This document shows positions 37,501 to 49,670 of a DNA stretch of 64,000 nt, piece by piece. Below the pieces are notes generated by a model. The model saw nothing but the letters and a program-made list of their open reading frames with translations, had not been told where the DNA came from and searched no databases. Position numbers and translations under genes: made by a program. The stretch lies in assembly GCA_963576565.1 (NCBI GenBank), contig CAUYVT010000084.1:1-64000 (forward strand). Direction: 5' to 3'. Numbering within the stretch: the first letter of the stretch is position 1; every line of letters starts with the position of its first letter. Origin of the DNA: Aspidapion aeneum. Taxonomy: Eukaryota > Arthropoda > Insecta > Coleoptera > Brentidae.

Positions 37501-39980
37501 AATTGGGAAAATTTGAATTAAGAAAATGGGCATCAAATAATCCGAAACTTCTTTCACATTTGTCGCCCGCCGATTGTCAGATCCCTGTTACCTTTGAAGA
37601 CGATTCTTCAACATCAATTAAGGTGTTGGGCCTTCAGTGGCACCCTTCTACAGATACTTTTACCTATTCTTGTACCCCTTGTGAAAAACCTTGCACCAAA
37701 AGGAATATTTTATCGGCTATCGCTAAAATTTGGGATCCTATAGGTTTCTTATCGCCTGTTTCATTTTTAGCCAAAGTGATTATGCAAAAACTTTGGTTAT
37801 GCAAAACTGATTGGGATGAAATACCCCCCGATCCAATCAAAACTCTTTGGAATCAATTCAATAATCAATTAACCACTCTTTCGAATCTTTGTATACCTAG
37901 ACATATTTTTTCGAATAATATTCAACGATGTCAATTGCTAGGTTTCTGCGATGCATCCGAGCTAGGATACGCTTCTTGCGTATACGTTCGCGTCGAATTA
38001 CCAAATAAAATTATCAAAACTGCTCTAATCATGGGCAAGTCAAGGGTTGCTCCCTTACACACTATTTCAATCCCACGTTTGGAACTACTTGGAGCTACTC
38101 TATTAGCTGATTTACTCGAACTAGTTATTCGCACCTATTCATCATTACTCGTAATCGATGAAATTCTTGCGTTCTCGGACTCACAGGTCACGCTTCATTG
38201 GGTCACATCTTCACCTCACAAGTGGAAGACCTTTGTGGCAAACCGCGTGAGTCGTATTCAAGAAACAATCCCCGAAGTCCCATGGTATCACATTACTTCA
38301 CTCGAGAACCCTGCCGACTGCGCTAGCAGAGGGTTGTCGCCCAATAACTTAATAAATCACCCTCTTTGGTTTCACGGCCCTCCATGGATTACCTTGCCCA
38401 CTACGGAGTGGCAAATTCAAAGGTTTATAAATGAACGTTCTTTGGGAGTTCCAGACGAGGTTCTCAAAGAAGAAAAACCGGAAAATTCAGTGGTGCTGAC
38501 GGCAGAAATTCAAAATCAAAACTTTTTTGATAGATTAATCGATAAAATATCCAATTTAAATACCATTCAAAAAATCATTTGTCATTTTCTAAGACTTATT
38601 CACAATCGAAAAACCTCAGCTGACCCTTTATCCGGCGTTTTTTCCGCTTTTGAACTACACAAGGCTCTACTTGTTTTAGTTAAAAGGGTCCAAGAAGAGT
38701 GTTTTTCGGATATCATTCAAAAAATTCAAAATACTCAGCTATTACCTAAGCCGTTTCGTAAACTCGCGCCCTTTTTGGACGAATTGGGTTTCCTTAGAGT
38801 GGGCGGACGCTTACGGCATTCTCAACTCTCCTTTGAGGCAAAACATCCCTTATTATTGCCGAAATCTCATAGATTAACCCAATTGATCATTATTCAAACT
38901 CATAACGAAAATTTACATCCCGGAATAAACACAGTCCAATACTTAATTCGTCAAAAGTTTTGGATTATGTCATCACGTCGAGCTATTCAGAGGGTTTTAT
39001 TGAAATGTATTCCCTGCTTTCGCTTAAAACCAAAACCTTACACTCCGTACATGTCGGATTTACCTTCTTTTAGAACGTCACAATTAAAATGTTTTTCACA
39101 CGTTTGCTTAGACTATGCAGGCCCAATCAAAACCTTTGTAGGTCAGAGACGTCGTGGAGCACAAGTTGGTAAATCATATATCGCAGTCTTTGTCGATACT
39201 TCTGTCAAGGCAATCCATATCGAGCTTGTTTCGGATTTAACCACAGAGGCGTGCATCGCTGCGTTACGACGCTTTGTCGCTAGACGTGGCACTTGTGTCC
39301 AAATCACAAGTGATAGAGGCTCAAACTTTGTTGGGGCTATTAAGGAGCTCCATAATCTTTCGAAATTAGCTTCTGAGAGCTTAAAAATCAAATGGTGTCT
39401 TAATAGTCCGGGAGCCCCCCACCTAAATGGTCTAGCAGAAGCAGGAGTCAAATCTATAAAAACACATTTGTATCGGGTCATCGGTGACCAGATACTAACC
39501 TTCGAAGAGCTCTATACTCTCCTCGCCCAAATAGAGGCATTACTCAATTCTCGACCCCTTTGTGAGCAAAGCTCTGACCCAAACGATCTTACGTCTTTGA
39601 CTCCGGGTCATTTCCTCACAATGGAACCCCTTAATTCGTGTCCTGATCCTGACCTTTCTACCCTTAAAGTTAATACCCTTAAGCGTTGGCAACTTATCCA
39701 ACGAATTCATGCCGATTTCTGGAAGCGTTGGAAACTCGAGTACTTAAATACTTTACAACAGCGTTCTAAGTGGTCGGACCCTTCGGTTGAAATCAAGCTA
39801 GATACGCTTGTATTAATTAAGGATGAAACTAGGCCGCCATTACACTGGTTGCTGGGTAGAATAGTATCTGTACATCCTGGTCGGGATAATCACATTCGAG
39901 TTGCTACTGTTAAAACACAACACGGACTTTTCACTCGTCCCGTGGTCAAGTTGTGCCCACTACCTTTAGATGCGCACTAA
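34554..39980 (+). CDS. BEL/Pao gag-pol polyprotein
   Basis: One intact 1,808-residue frame encodes all proteins for capsid formation, reverse transcription and integration. Residues ~115-255 resemble DUF1759 gag. Residues ~290-360 and ~440-530 are rich in Asn, Gln and Ser. Between ~361 and 430 lie two CX2CX4HX4C zinc knuckles and a third, CCHH knuckle, a usual BEL/Pao pattern. The aspartic protease motif is LLDSGSQANLIS (Asp548). The reverse transcriptase has its first Asp in LTDIKQ (Asp881) and the catalytic pair in FMDD (Asp959, Asp960), where many relatives have YVDD. RNase H begins at FCDAS (Asp1133) and includes SIPRLELLGATLL and FSDSQ. The integrase has a zinc site (His1450, Cys1485, Cys1488) and the triad Asp1520, Asp1587, Glu1629. 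The tail (LGRIVSVHPG, RPVVKLCPLP) is DUF5641-like. The start is the first ATG in frame; no frameshift separates gag from pol. Confidence 0.96.
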   Translation: MSLKKLENQRKVSISRITETYNLGTKAKSDSSSLPIFKAFYESLDDHYEQFKNIHNDIIGLLKDDDNDEFEVQDKIRKDTDLFYHQAKVLFSSLCSDSVHSNFTPATSHYSRSDDLGPLKVPCFNGNVKKWPTFYDVYSCLVHENSNYSDIRKFQHLLTFLEGEPLNILSSIKLTASNYAIAWKVLTDRYQNKRLLASTYWNSIYYANSLKGNQSAKDLRVLVDTFSENIAALENLEFPVTSWCFCLFSILLSKIDQTTRTAFELKYSTTEIPTYQNLIQFLINQCRALETVQLSPQNTQMQPSTSKQQKPNYSNSSNQKYNSYSNNQYKSSPPSNFLAHTHSQVSNKQSNIQFRQNQQPYRCKLCNNSFHPLSQCGVFISKSPSDRFTYVKQQSLCINCLRSNHQVIDCSSTYNCRVCRHRHHSLIHLSQTTDSIRQNSSQSFVNSSQNSNQNSNLNQSFNSNQVAVPSTGTNLSYQNSNSSLSQQNPSFVQPSSNSIQINSNPNTSTNQYSSLSTLTPRTTVLLATIKLEVLDSRGNYQPVRALLDSGSQANLISEACLNRLGLPRNKISIPVLGLNQSSSATNGISTCTIRALGQQEPTFSIQVFVLPKLCSNMPSIQVDSSNWSHISNLKLADNQFYNPGPIDLLLGAQLYTEIVQSGRIPGPHGLPSAFETVFGWVLMGQTQSINISPQVNSYFTSCEQSLDFNIRRFWELESIKSKTFLSPEEKRCEEIFQKTTTRDISGRFTVNLPFRHIDPPDLGDTYSVAYRQFLSLESRLIKNSNFYSMYSDFMREYLKNGHMSLIPRSEPRPQLCSYLPHHGVLRLDKSTTKLRVVFNPSIKGSKGLSMNETLLIGPKLQADISEILLKFRFYSIVFLTDIKQHFLQIQINPIHRDYQRLLWRFDPNEPLQEYRLNTVTFGVSSSPYLAIRTLRELAILEAKNYPEASQVLLNNIFMDDICCGANSLEGALSLQKDLIALLKLGKFELRKWASNNPKLLSHLSPADCQIPVTFEDDSSTSIKVLGLQWHPSTDTFTYSCTPCEKPCTKRNILSAIAKIWDPIGFLSPVSFLAKVIMQKLWLCKTDWDEIPPDPIKTLWNQFNNQLTTLSNLCIPRHIFSNNIQRCQLLGFCDASELGYASCVYVRVELPNKIIKTALIMGKSRVAPLHTISIPRLELLGATLLADLLELVIRTYSSLLVIDEILAFSDSQVTLHWVTSSPHKWKTFVANRVSRIQETIPEVPWYHITSLENPADCASRGLSPNNLINHPLWFHGPPWITLPTTEWQIQRFINERSLGVPDEVLKEEKPENSVVLTAEIQNQNFFDRLIDKISNLNTIQKIICHFLRLIHNRKTSADPLSGVFSAFELHKALLVLVKRVQEECFSDIIQKIQNTQLLPKPFRKLAPFLDELGFLRVGGRLRHSQLSFEAKHPLLLPKSHRLTQLIIIQTHNENLHPGINTVQYLIRQKFWIMSSRRAIQRVLLKCIPCFRLKPKPYTPYMSDLPSFRTSQLKCFSHVCLDYAGPIKTFVGQRRRGAQVGKSYIAVFVDTSVKAIHIELVSDLTTEACIAALRRFVARRGTCVQITSDRGSNFVGAIKELHNLSKLASESLKIKWCLNSPGAPHLNGLAEAGVKSIKTHLYRVIGDQILTFEELYTLLAQIEALLNSRPLCEQSSDPNDLTSLTPGHFLTMEPLNSCPDPDLSTLKVNTLKRWQLIQRIHADFWKRWKLEYLNTLQQRSKWSDPSVEIKLDTLVLIKDETRPPLHWLLGRIVSVHPGRDNHIRVATVKTQHGLFTRPVVKLCPLPLDAH

Positions 39981-40180
39981 ACTCCCAAGCAACTTCTTTT
40001 GTTTCGTGTGTCGTTATCTAGAATATATATATATATTTTTTTTTCATTTTTTTTCCTTTTGATCTATAAACCTAAAACGGATTTTAATAACCTACCCTTT
40101 AAGGTTTTGAATTAACTTATATTTTTTTTTTATATAGCCATTTGTTTATTCAATTAATCTCAATGTAAAACTTCGTTTTA
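39981..40180 (+). other. 3' non-coding region of the BEL/Pao element
   Basis: About 200 bp of AT-rich sequence with a short TA run and long T runs lie between the gag-pol stop and the polypurine tract. There is no env or other reading frame. Confidence 0.7.
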
Positions 40181-40193
40181 AGTGGGCGGAAAA
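40181..40193 (+). other. Polypurine tract
   Basis: AGTGGGCGGAAAA lies directly against the 3' LTR (TGTTCG). It is the expected primer for plus-strand DNA synthesis; one T interrupts an otherwise purine run apart from a C. Confidence 0.8.
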
Positions 40194-40674
40194 TGTTCGT
40201 GCAACTTTAATTTTAAAATTCAAATTTTGCGCCAAATTCCCGTATTCGGAAAACCCACACAATTTCAATTTGGTTGGCACAAGCAAAACGCCAGCGCCAT
40301 CTACAAAAATGAATCTGCGCAAAAAGGCGTAACCAAAAAAGATTCGTCTGTCGTATTCTGTCGAGATCACCACGCAGCATGGTGATAAATTCTATTAACC
40401 AAAAAATCCAATAACATTCTTAGAAAATCAAACTAAACCATTACACAAACAAGTGATTCTAGTGTGGAGCGACTGCAACGACTGGGCCAGCGAGAGGAGC
40501 TCCTCTGGACGACGGAAACAGCTGAAAAGGTGAGTGCCAATCCTCTATATTGTCTTTGTGTGGCTCGGAAAGATTAATATTTTTACATCGTCCTTTTAAG
40601 GATTTTTGCACCCAGATTTTATAAAACGGCCAGCGCATACAGTCCCGCAGCTCTCAACCCTCAAAACAACAACA
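40194..40674 (+). repeat. 3' LTR of the BEL/Pao element
   Basis: This is the 481-bp copy of the 5' LTR; I found no difference on reading the two. It ends CAACAACA and is followed at once by the AAAAG duplication and resumed satellite. Confidence 0.95.
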
Positions 40675-40679
40675 AAAAG
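40675..40679. repeat. Target site duplication AAAAG, right
   Basis: This is the second copy of the 5-bp duplication made on insertion. The satellite phase continues from here: joining 33,513 to 40,680 gives a normal CTTTAAAAGGTACG unit. Confidence 0.9.
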
Positions 40680-43600
40680 GTACGTGAAAATTTAGCTCTT
40701 CGGCCATACAAATTTTCTTTAATAGGTACGTTAAAATTTAGCTCTTCGGCCATACAAATTTTCTTTAAAAGGTACGTGAAAATTTAGCTCTTCGGCCGTA
40801 CAAATTTTCTTTAAATAGTACGTGAAAATTTAGCTCTTCGGCCGTACAAATTTTCTTTAAATAGTACGTGAAAATTTAGCTCTTTGGCCATACAAATTTT
40901 ATATAAATACGTGAAAATTTAGCTCTTCGGCCATACAAATTTTCTTTAATAGGTACGTGAAAATTTAGCTCTTCGGCCATACAAATTTTCTTTAAAAGGT
41001 ACGTGAAAATTTAGCTCTTCGGCCATACAAATTTTCTTTAAATAGTACGTGAAAATTTAGCTCTTTGGCCATACAAATTTTATATAAATACGTGAAAATT
41101 TAGCTCTTCGGCCATACAAATTTTCTTTAATAGGTACGTGAAAATTTAGCTCTTCGGCCATACAAATTTTCTTTAAAAGGTACGTGAAAATTTAGCTCTT
41201 CGGCCGTACAAATTTTCTTTAAATAGTACGTGAAAATTTAGCTCTTCGGCCGTACAAATTTTCTTTAAATAGTACGTGAAAAATTAGCTCTTCGCCCATA
41301 CAAATTTTCTTTAAAAGGTACGTTAAAATTTAGCTCTTCGGCCGTACAAATTTTCTTTAAAAGGTACGTGAAAATTTAGCTCTTTGGCCATACAAATTTT
41401 ATATAAATACGTGAAAATTTAGCTCTTCGGCCATACAAATTTTCTTTAAATAGTACGTGAAAATTTAGCTCTTTGGTCATACAAATTTTATATAAATACG
41501 TGAAAATTTAGCTCTTCGGCCATACAAATTTTCTTTAATAGGTACGTGAAAATTTAGCTCTTCGGCCATACAAATTTTCTTTAAAAGGTACGTGAAAATT
41601 TAGCTCTTCGGCCGTACAAATTTTCTTTAAATAGTACGTGAAAATTTAGCTCTTCGGCCGTACAAATTTTCTTTAAATAGTACGTGAAAAATTAGCTCTT
41701 CGGCCATACAAATTTTATTTAAATAGTACGTGAAAATTTAGCTCTTCGGCCATACAAATTTTCTTTAAAAGGTACATGAAAATTTAGCTCTTTGGCCATA
41801 CAAATTTTATATAAATACGTGAAAATTTAGCTCTTCGGCCATACAAATTTTCTTTAATAGGTACGTGAAAATTTAGCTCTTCGGCCATACAAATTTTCTT
41901 TAAAAGGTACGTGAAAATTTAGCTCTTCGGCCGTACAAATTTTCTTTATATAGTACGTGAAAATTTAGCTCTTCGGCCGAACAAATTTTCTTTAAATAGT
42001 ACGTGAAAGTTTAGCTCTTCGGCCATACAAATTTTATTTAAATAGTACGTGAAAATTTAGCTCTTCGGCCATACAAATTTTCTTTAAATAGTACGTGAAA
42101 ATTTAGCTCTTCGGCCGTACAAATTTTCTTTATATAGTACGTGAAAATTTAGCTCTTCGGCCGTACAAATTTTCTTTAAATAGTACGTGAAAATTTAGCT
42201 CTTCGGCCATACAAATTTTCTTTAAAAGGTACGTGAAAATTTAGCTCTTCGGCCATACAAATTTTCTTTAAAAGGTACATTAAAATTTAGCTCTTCGGCC
42301 ATACAAATTTTCTTTAGAAGGTACGTGAAAATTTAGCTCTTCGGCCGTACAAATTTTCTTTAAATAGTACGTGAAAATTTAGCTCTTCGGCCATACAAAT
42401 TTTCTTTAAAAGGTACGTGAAAATTTAGCTCTTCGGCCATACAAATTTTCTTTAATAGGTACGTGAAAATTTAGCTCTTCGCCCATACAAATTTTCTTTA
42501 AAAGGTACGTTAAAATTTAGCTCTTCGGCCATACAAATTTTCTTTAAAAGGTACGTTAAAATTTAGCTCTTCGTCCATACAATTTTCTTTAAAAGGTACG
42601 TGAAAATTTAGCTTTTCGGGCATACAAATTTTCTTTAAATAGTACGTGAAAATTTAGCTCTTCGGCAATACAAATTTTCTTTAAATACTACGGGAAAATT
42701 TAGCTCTTCGGCCATACAAATTTTCTTTAAAAGGTACGTGAAAATTTAGCTCTTCGGCCGTACAAATTTTCTTTAAATAGTACGTGAAAATTTAGCTCTT
42801 CGGCCATACAAATTTTCTTTAAAAGGTACGTTAAAATTTAGCTCTTCGGCCATACAAATTTTCTTTAAATAGTACGTGAAAATTAGCTTTTCGGGCATAC
42901 AAATTTTCTTTAAATAGTACGTGAAAATTTAGCTCTTCGGCAATACAAATTTTCTTTAAATACTACGGGAAAATTTAGCTCTTCGGCCATACAAATTTTC
43001 TTTAAAAGGTACGTGAAAATTTAGCTCTTCGGCCGTACAATATTTCTTTAAAAGGTACGTGAAAATTTAGCTCTTCGGCATTATACAAATTTTCTTTAAA
43101 TAGTACGTGAAAATTTAGCTCTTCGGCCGTACAAATTTTCTTTAAATAGTACGTGAAAATTAAGCTCTTCAGCCATACAAATTTTCTTTAAATAGTACGT
43201 GAAAATTTAGCTCTTCGGCTTTATACAAATTTTCTTTAAATAGTACGTGAAAATTTAGCTCTTCGGCCATACAAATTTTCTTTAAAAGGTACGTGAAAAT
43301 TTAGCTCTTCGGCCATACAAATTTTCTTTAAATTGTACGTGAAAATTTAGCCCTTCGGCCATACAAATTTTCTTTAAATAGTACGTGAAAATTTAGCTCT
43401 TCGGCCGTACAAATTTTCTTTAAATAGTACGTGAAAATTAAGCTCTTCAGCCATACAAATTTTCTTTAAAAGGTACGTGAAAATTTAGCTCTTTGGCCAT
43501 ACAAATTTTCTTTAAATAATACGTGAAATTTTAGCTCTTCGGCCATACAAATTTTCTTTAAAAGGTACGTGAAAATTTAGCTCTTCGGCCATACAAATTT

Positions 43601-44473
43601 TCTTTAAATAGTACGTGAAAATTTAGCTCTTCGTCCATACAAATTTTCTTTAAATAGTACGTGAAAATTTAGCTCTTCGGCCATACAAATTTTCTTTAAA
43701 AGGTACGTGAAAATTTAGCTCTTCGGCCATACAAATTTTCTTTAAATAGTACGTGAAAATTTAGCTCTTCGTCCATACAAATTTTCTTTAAATAGTACGT
43801 GAAAATTTAGCTCTTCGGCCATACAAATTTTCTTTAAAAGGTACGTGAAAATTTAGCTCTTCGTCCATACAATTTTCTTTAAAAGGTACGTGAAAATTTA
43901 GCTTTTCGGGCATACAAATTTTCTTTAAATAGTACGTGAAAATTTAGCTCTTCGTCCATACAAATTTTCTTTAAAAGGTACGTGAAAATTTAGCTCTTCG
44001 GCCATACAAATTTTCTTTAAAAGGTACGTGAAAATTTAGCTCTTCGGCCATACAAATTTTCTTTAAAATGTACGTGAAAATTTGGCTCTTCGGCCGTACA
44101 AATTTTCTTTAACGTGAAAATTTAGCTCTTCGGCCATACAAATTTTCTTTAAAAGGTACGTGAAAATTAAGCTCTTTGGCCGTACAAATTTTCTTTAAAT
44201 ACTACGTGAAAATTTAGCTCTTCGGCCATACAAATTTTCTTTAAAAGGTACGTGAAAATTTGGCTCTTCGGCCGTACAAATTTTCTTTAACGTGAAAATG
44301 TAGCTCTTCGGCCGTACAATATTTCTTTAAAAGGTACGTGAAAATTTAGCTCTTCGGCTTTATACAAATTTTCTTTAAATAGTACGTGAAAATTTAGCTC
44401 TTCGGCCGTACAAATTTTCTTTAAATAGTACGTGAAAATTTGGGTCTTCGGCCGTACAAATTTTCTTTAAAAG
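40680..44473. repeat. 3.8-kb higher-order segment (copy of 28,441-32,233)
   Basis: Marker variants follow in the same order at a fixed offset of 12,240 bp. At its end (44,469-44,473) lies another CTTTAAAAG site in a TTTGGGTCTTCGG unit, followed by a new start of the same segment. Confidence 0.6.
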
Positions 44474-47400
44474 GTACGTGAAAATTTAGCTCTTCGGCCA
44501 TACAAATTTTCTTTAATAGGTACGTTAAAATTTAGCTCTTCGGCCATACAAATTTTCTTTAAAAGGTACGTGAAAATTTAGCTCTTCGGCCGTACAAATT
44601 TTCTTTAAATAGTACGTGAAAATTTAGCTCTTCGGCCGTACAAATTTTCTTTAAATAGTACGTGAAAATTTAGCTCTTTGGCCATACAAATTTTATATAA
44701 ATACGTGAAAATTTAGCTCTTCGGCCATACAAATTTTCTTTAATAGGTACGTGAAAATTTAGCTCTTCGGCCATACAAATTTTCTTTAAAAGGTACGTGA
44801 AAATTTAGCTCTTCGGCCATACAAATTTTCTTTAGAAGGTACGTGAAAATTTGGGTCTTCGGCCGTACAAATTTTCTTTAAATAGTACGTGAAAATTTAG
44901 CTCTTCGGCCATACAAATTTTCTTTAAATAGTACGTGAAAATTTAGCTCTTCGGCCATACAAATTTTCTTTAAAAGGTACGTAAAAATTTAGCTCTTCGG
45001 CCATACAAATTTTCTTTAGAAGGTACGTGAAAATTTGGGTCTTCGGCCGTACAAATTTTCCTTAAATAGTACGTGAAAATTTAGCTCTTCGGCCATACAA
45101 ATTTTCTTTAAATAGTAAGTAAAATTTAGCTCTTCGGCCGTACAAATTTTCTTTAAAGGTACGTGAAAATTTAGCTCTTCGGCCGTACAAATTTTCTTTA
45201 AAAGGTACGTGAAAATTTAGCTCTTCGGCCATACAAATTTTCTTTAAAAGCTACGTGAAAATTTAGCTCTTCGGCCATACAAATTTTCTTTAAAAGCTAC
45301 GTGAAAATTTAGCTTTTCGGGCATACAAATTTTCTTTAAATAGTACGTGAAAATTTAGCTCTTCGGCCGTACAAATTTTCTTTAAATAGTACGTGAAAAT
45401 TTAGCTCTTCGGCCGTACAAATTTTCTTTAAATAGTACGTGAAAATTTAGCTCTTCGGCCATACAAATTTTCTTTAAATAGTACGTGAAAATTTAGCTCT
45501 TCGGCCATACAAATTTTCTTTAAAGGTACGTGAAAATTTAGCTCTTCGGCCATACAAATTTTCTTTAAAAGGTACGTGAAAATTTAGCTCTTCGGCCGTA
45601 CAAATTTTCTTTAAATAGTACGTGAAAATTTAGCTCTTCGGCCATACAAATTTTCTTTAAAATGTACGTGAAAATTTAGCTCTTCGGCCATACAAATTTT
45701 CTTTAAAAGGTACGTGAAAATTTAGCTCTTCGGCCGTACAAATTTTCTTTAAAAGGTACGTGAAAATTTAGCTCTTCAGCCATACAAATTTTCTTTAAAA
45801 GGTACGTGAAAATTTAGCTCTTCGGCCGTACAAATTTTCTTTAAATAGTACGTGAAAATTTAGCGCTTCGGCCGTACAAATTTTGCCTTAAATAGTACAT
45901 GAAAATTTAGCTCTTCGGCCATACAAATTTTCTTTAAAAGGTACGTGAAAATTTAGCTCTTCGGCCGTACAAATTTTCTTTAAATAGTACGTGAAAATTT
46001 AGCTCTTCGGCCGTACAAATTTTCTTTAAATAGTACGTGAAAAATTAGCTCTTCGCCCATACAAATTTTCTTTAAAAGGTACGTTAAAATTTAGCTCTTC
46101 GGCCATACAAATTTTCTTTAAAAGGTACGTGAAAATTTAGCTCTTCGGCCGTACAAATTTTCTTTAAAAGGTACGTGAAAATTTAGCTCTTCAGCCATAC
46201 AAATTTTCTTTAAAAGGTACGTGAAAATTTAGCTCTTCGGCCATACAAATTTTCTTTAAATTGTACGTGAAAATTTAGTTCTTTGGCCATACAAATTTTC
46301 TTTAAATAGTACGTGAAAATTTAGCGCTTCGGCCGTACAAATTTTGCCTTAAATAGTACATGAAAATTTAGCTCTTCGGCCATACAAATTTTCTTTAAAA
46401 GGTACGTGAAAATTTAGCTCTTCGGCCGTACAAATTTTCTTTAAATAGTACGTGAAAATTTAGCTCTTCGGCCGTACAAATTTTCTTTAAATAGTACGTG
46501 AAAAATTAGCTCTTCGCCCATACAAATTTTCTTTAAAAGGTACGTTAAAATTTAGCTCTTCGGCCGTACAAATTTTCTTTAAAAGGTACGTGAAAATTTA
46601 GCTCTTTGGCCATACAAATTTTATATAAATACGTGAAAAGTTAGCTCTTCGGCCATACAAATTTTCTTTATATAGGTAAGTGAAAATTTAGCTCTTCGGC
46701 CGTACAAATTTTCTTTAAAAGGTACGTGAAAATTTAGCTCTTCGGCCATACAAATTTTCTTTAATAGGTACGTGAAAATTTAGCTCTTCGGCCATACAAA
46801 TTTTCTTTAAAAGGTACGTGAAAATTTAGCTCTTCGGCCGTACAAATTTTCTTTAAATAGTACGTGAAAATTTAGCTCTTCGGCCATACAAATTTTCTTT
46901 AATAGGTACGTGAAAATTTAGCTCTTCGGCCATACAAATTTTCTTTAAAAGGTACGTGAAAATTTAGCTCTTCGGCCATACAAATTTTCTTTAAATAGTA
47001 CGTGAAAATTTAGCTCTTTGGCCATACAAATTTTATATAAATACGTGAAAATTTAGCTCTTCGGCCATACAAATTTTCTTTAATAGGTACGTGAAAATTT
47101 AGCTCTTCGGCCATACAAATTTTCTTTAAAAGGTACGTGAAAATTTAGCTCTTCGGCCGTACAAATTTTCTTTAAATAGTACGTGAAAATTTAGCTCTTC
47201 GGCCATACAAATTTTCTTTAATAGGTACGTGAAAATTTAGCTCTTCGGCCATACAAATTTTCTTTAAAAGGTACGTGAAAATTTAGCTCTTCGGCCATAC
47301 AAATTTTCTTTAAATAGTACGTGAAAATTTAGCTCTTTGGCCATACAAATTTTATATAAATACGTGAAAAATTAGCTCTTCGCCCATACAAATTTTCTTT

Positions 47401-49670
47401 AAAAGGTACGTTAAAATTTAGCTCTTCGGCCGTACAAATTTTCTTTAAAAGGTACGTGAAAATTTAGCTCTTTGGCCATACAAATTTTATATAAATACGT
47501 GAAAATTTAGCTCTTCGGCCATACAAATTTTCTTTAATAGGTACGTGAAAATTTAGCTCTTCGGCCATACAAATTTTCTTTAAAAGGTACGTGAAAATTT
47601 AGCTCTTCGGCCATACAAATTTTCTTTAAATAGTACGTGAAAATTTAGCTCTTTGGCCATACAAATTTTATATAAATACGTGAAAATTTAGCTCTTCGGC
47701 CATACAAATTTTCTTTAATAGGTACGTGAAAATTTAGCTCTTCGGCCATACAAATTTTCTTTAAAAGGTACGTGAAAATTTAGCTCTTCGGCCGTACAAA
47801 TTTTCTTTAAATAGTACGTGAAAATTTAGCTCTTCGGCCGTACAAATTTTCTTTAAATAGTACGTGAAAAATTAGCTCTTCGCCCATACAAATTTTCTTT
47901 AAAAGGTACGTTAAAATTTAGCTCTTCGGCCGTACAAATTTTCTTTAAAAGGTACGTGAAAATTTAGCTCTTCGGCCATACAAATTTTCTTTAAAAGGTA
48001 CATGAAAATTTGGGTCTTCGGCCGTACAAATTTTCTTTAAAAGGTACGTGAAAATTTAGCTCTTCGGCCATACAAATTTTCTTTAATAGGTACGTTAAAA
48101 TTTAGCTCTTCGGCCATACAAATTTTCTTTAAAAGGTACGTGAAAATTTAGCTCTTCGGCCGTACAAATTTTCTTTAAATAGTACGTGAAAATTTAGCTC
48201 TTCGGCCGTACAAATTTTCTTTAAATAGTACGTGAAAAATTAGCTCTTCGGCCGTACAAATTTTCTTTAAATAGTACGTGAAAATTTAGCTCTTCGGCCG
48301 TACAAATTTTCTTTATATAGTACGTGCAAATTTAGCTCTTCGGCCGTACAAATTTTCTTTAAATAGTACGTGAAAATTTAGCTCTTCGGCCATACAAATT
48401 TTCTTTAAAAGGTACGTGAAAATTTAGCTCTTCGGCCATACAAATTTTCTTTAAAAGGTACGTGAAAATTTAGCTCTTCGGCCGTACAAATTTTCTTTAA
48501 AAGGTACGTGAAAATTTAGCTCTTCGGCCATACAAATTTTCTTTAAATAGTACGTGAAAATTTAGCTCTTCGGCCATACAAATTTTCTTTAAAAGGTACG
48601 TGAAAATTTAGCTCTTCGGCCATACAAATTTTCTTTAAAAGGTACGTGAAAATTTAGCTCTTCGGCCGTACAAATTTTCTTTAAAAGGTACGTGAAAATT
48701 TAGCTCTTCGGCCATACAAATTTTCTTTAAAAGGTACGTGAAAATTTGGGTCTTCGGCCATACAAATTTTCTTTAAATAATACGTGAAAATTTAGCTCTT
48801 CGGCCGTAAAAATTTTCTTTAAATAGTACGTGAAAATTTAGCTCTTCGGCCGTACAAATTTTCTTTATATAGTACGTGAAAATTTAGCTCTTCGGCCGAA
48901 CAAATTTTCTTTAAATAGTACGTGAAAGTTTAGCTCTTCGGCCATACAAATTTTATTTAAATAGTACGTGAAAATTTAGCTCTTCGGCCATACAAATTTT
49001 CTTTAAAAGGTACGTGAAAATTTAGCTCTTCGGCCATACAAATTTTCTTTAAAAGGTACGTAAAAATTTAGCTCTTCGACCATACAAATTTTCTTTAGAA
49101 GGTACGTGAAAATTTGGGTCTTCGGCCGTACAAATTTTCTTTAAATAGTACGTGAAAATTTAGCTCTTCGGCCATACAAATTTTCTTTAAATAGTACGTG
49201 AAAATTTAGCTCTTCGGCCATACAAATTTTCTTTAAAAGGTACGTAAAAATTTAGCTCCTCGGCCATACAAATTTTCTTTAGAAGGTACGTGAAAATTTG
49301 GGTCTTCGGCCGTACAAATTTTCCTTAAATAGTACGTGAAAATTTAGCTCTTCGGCCATACAAATTTTCTTTAAATAGTAAGTAAAATTTAGCTCTTCGG
49401 CCGTACAAATTTTCTTTAAAAGGTACGTGAAAATTTAGCTCTTCGGCCGTACAAATTAAAAGGTACGTGAAAATTTAGCTCTTCGGCCATACAAATTTTC
49501 TTTAAAAGCTACGTGAAAATTTAGCTCTTCGGCCATACAAATTTTCTTTAAAAGCTACGTGAAAATTTAGCTCTTCGGCCGTACAAATTTTCTTTAAATA
49601 GTACGTGAAAAATTAGCTCTTCGGCCGTACAAATTTTCTTTAAATAGTACGTGAAAATTTAGCTCTTCGG

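Larger units (their letters stand above)
33514..40674 (+). mobile_element. Complete BEL/Pao LTR retrotransposon inserted in the satellite
   Basis: This 7,161-bp element has, in order: a 481-bp 5' LTR starting TG and ending CA, a primer-binding site, a 559-bp leader, a single gag-pol frame of 1,808 codons, a polypurine tract and a 481-bp 3' LTR. It is flanked by the 5-bp duplication AAAAG. The two LTRs look identical base for base on reading, so insertion is recent compared with satellite turnover. The superfamily follows from the gag-pol features: DUF1759-type gag, three zinc knuckles, aspartic protease, Pao-type RT with RNase H, integrase and a DUF5641-type tail. It has no env. All parts needed for mobility appear present, so it may be active; this is inference. 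Confidence 0.95.

Noticed and set aside
36364..39481. Minus-strand frames inside the BEL/Pao element as genes
   Set aside because: They lie wholly within the gag-pol frame, have no motifs and are shadows.
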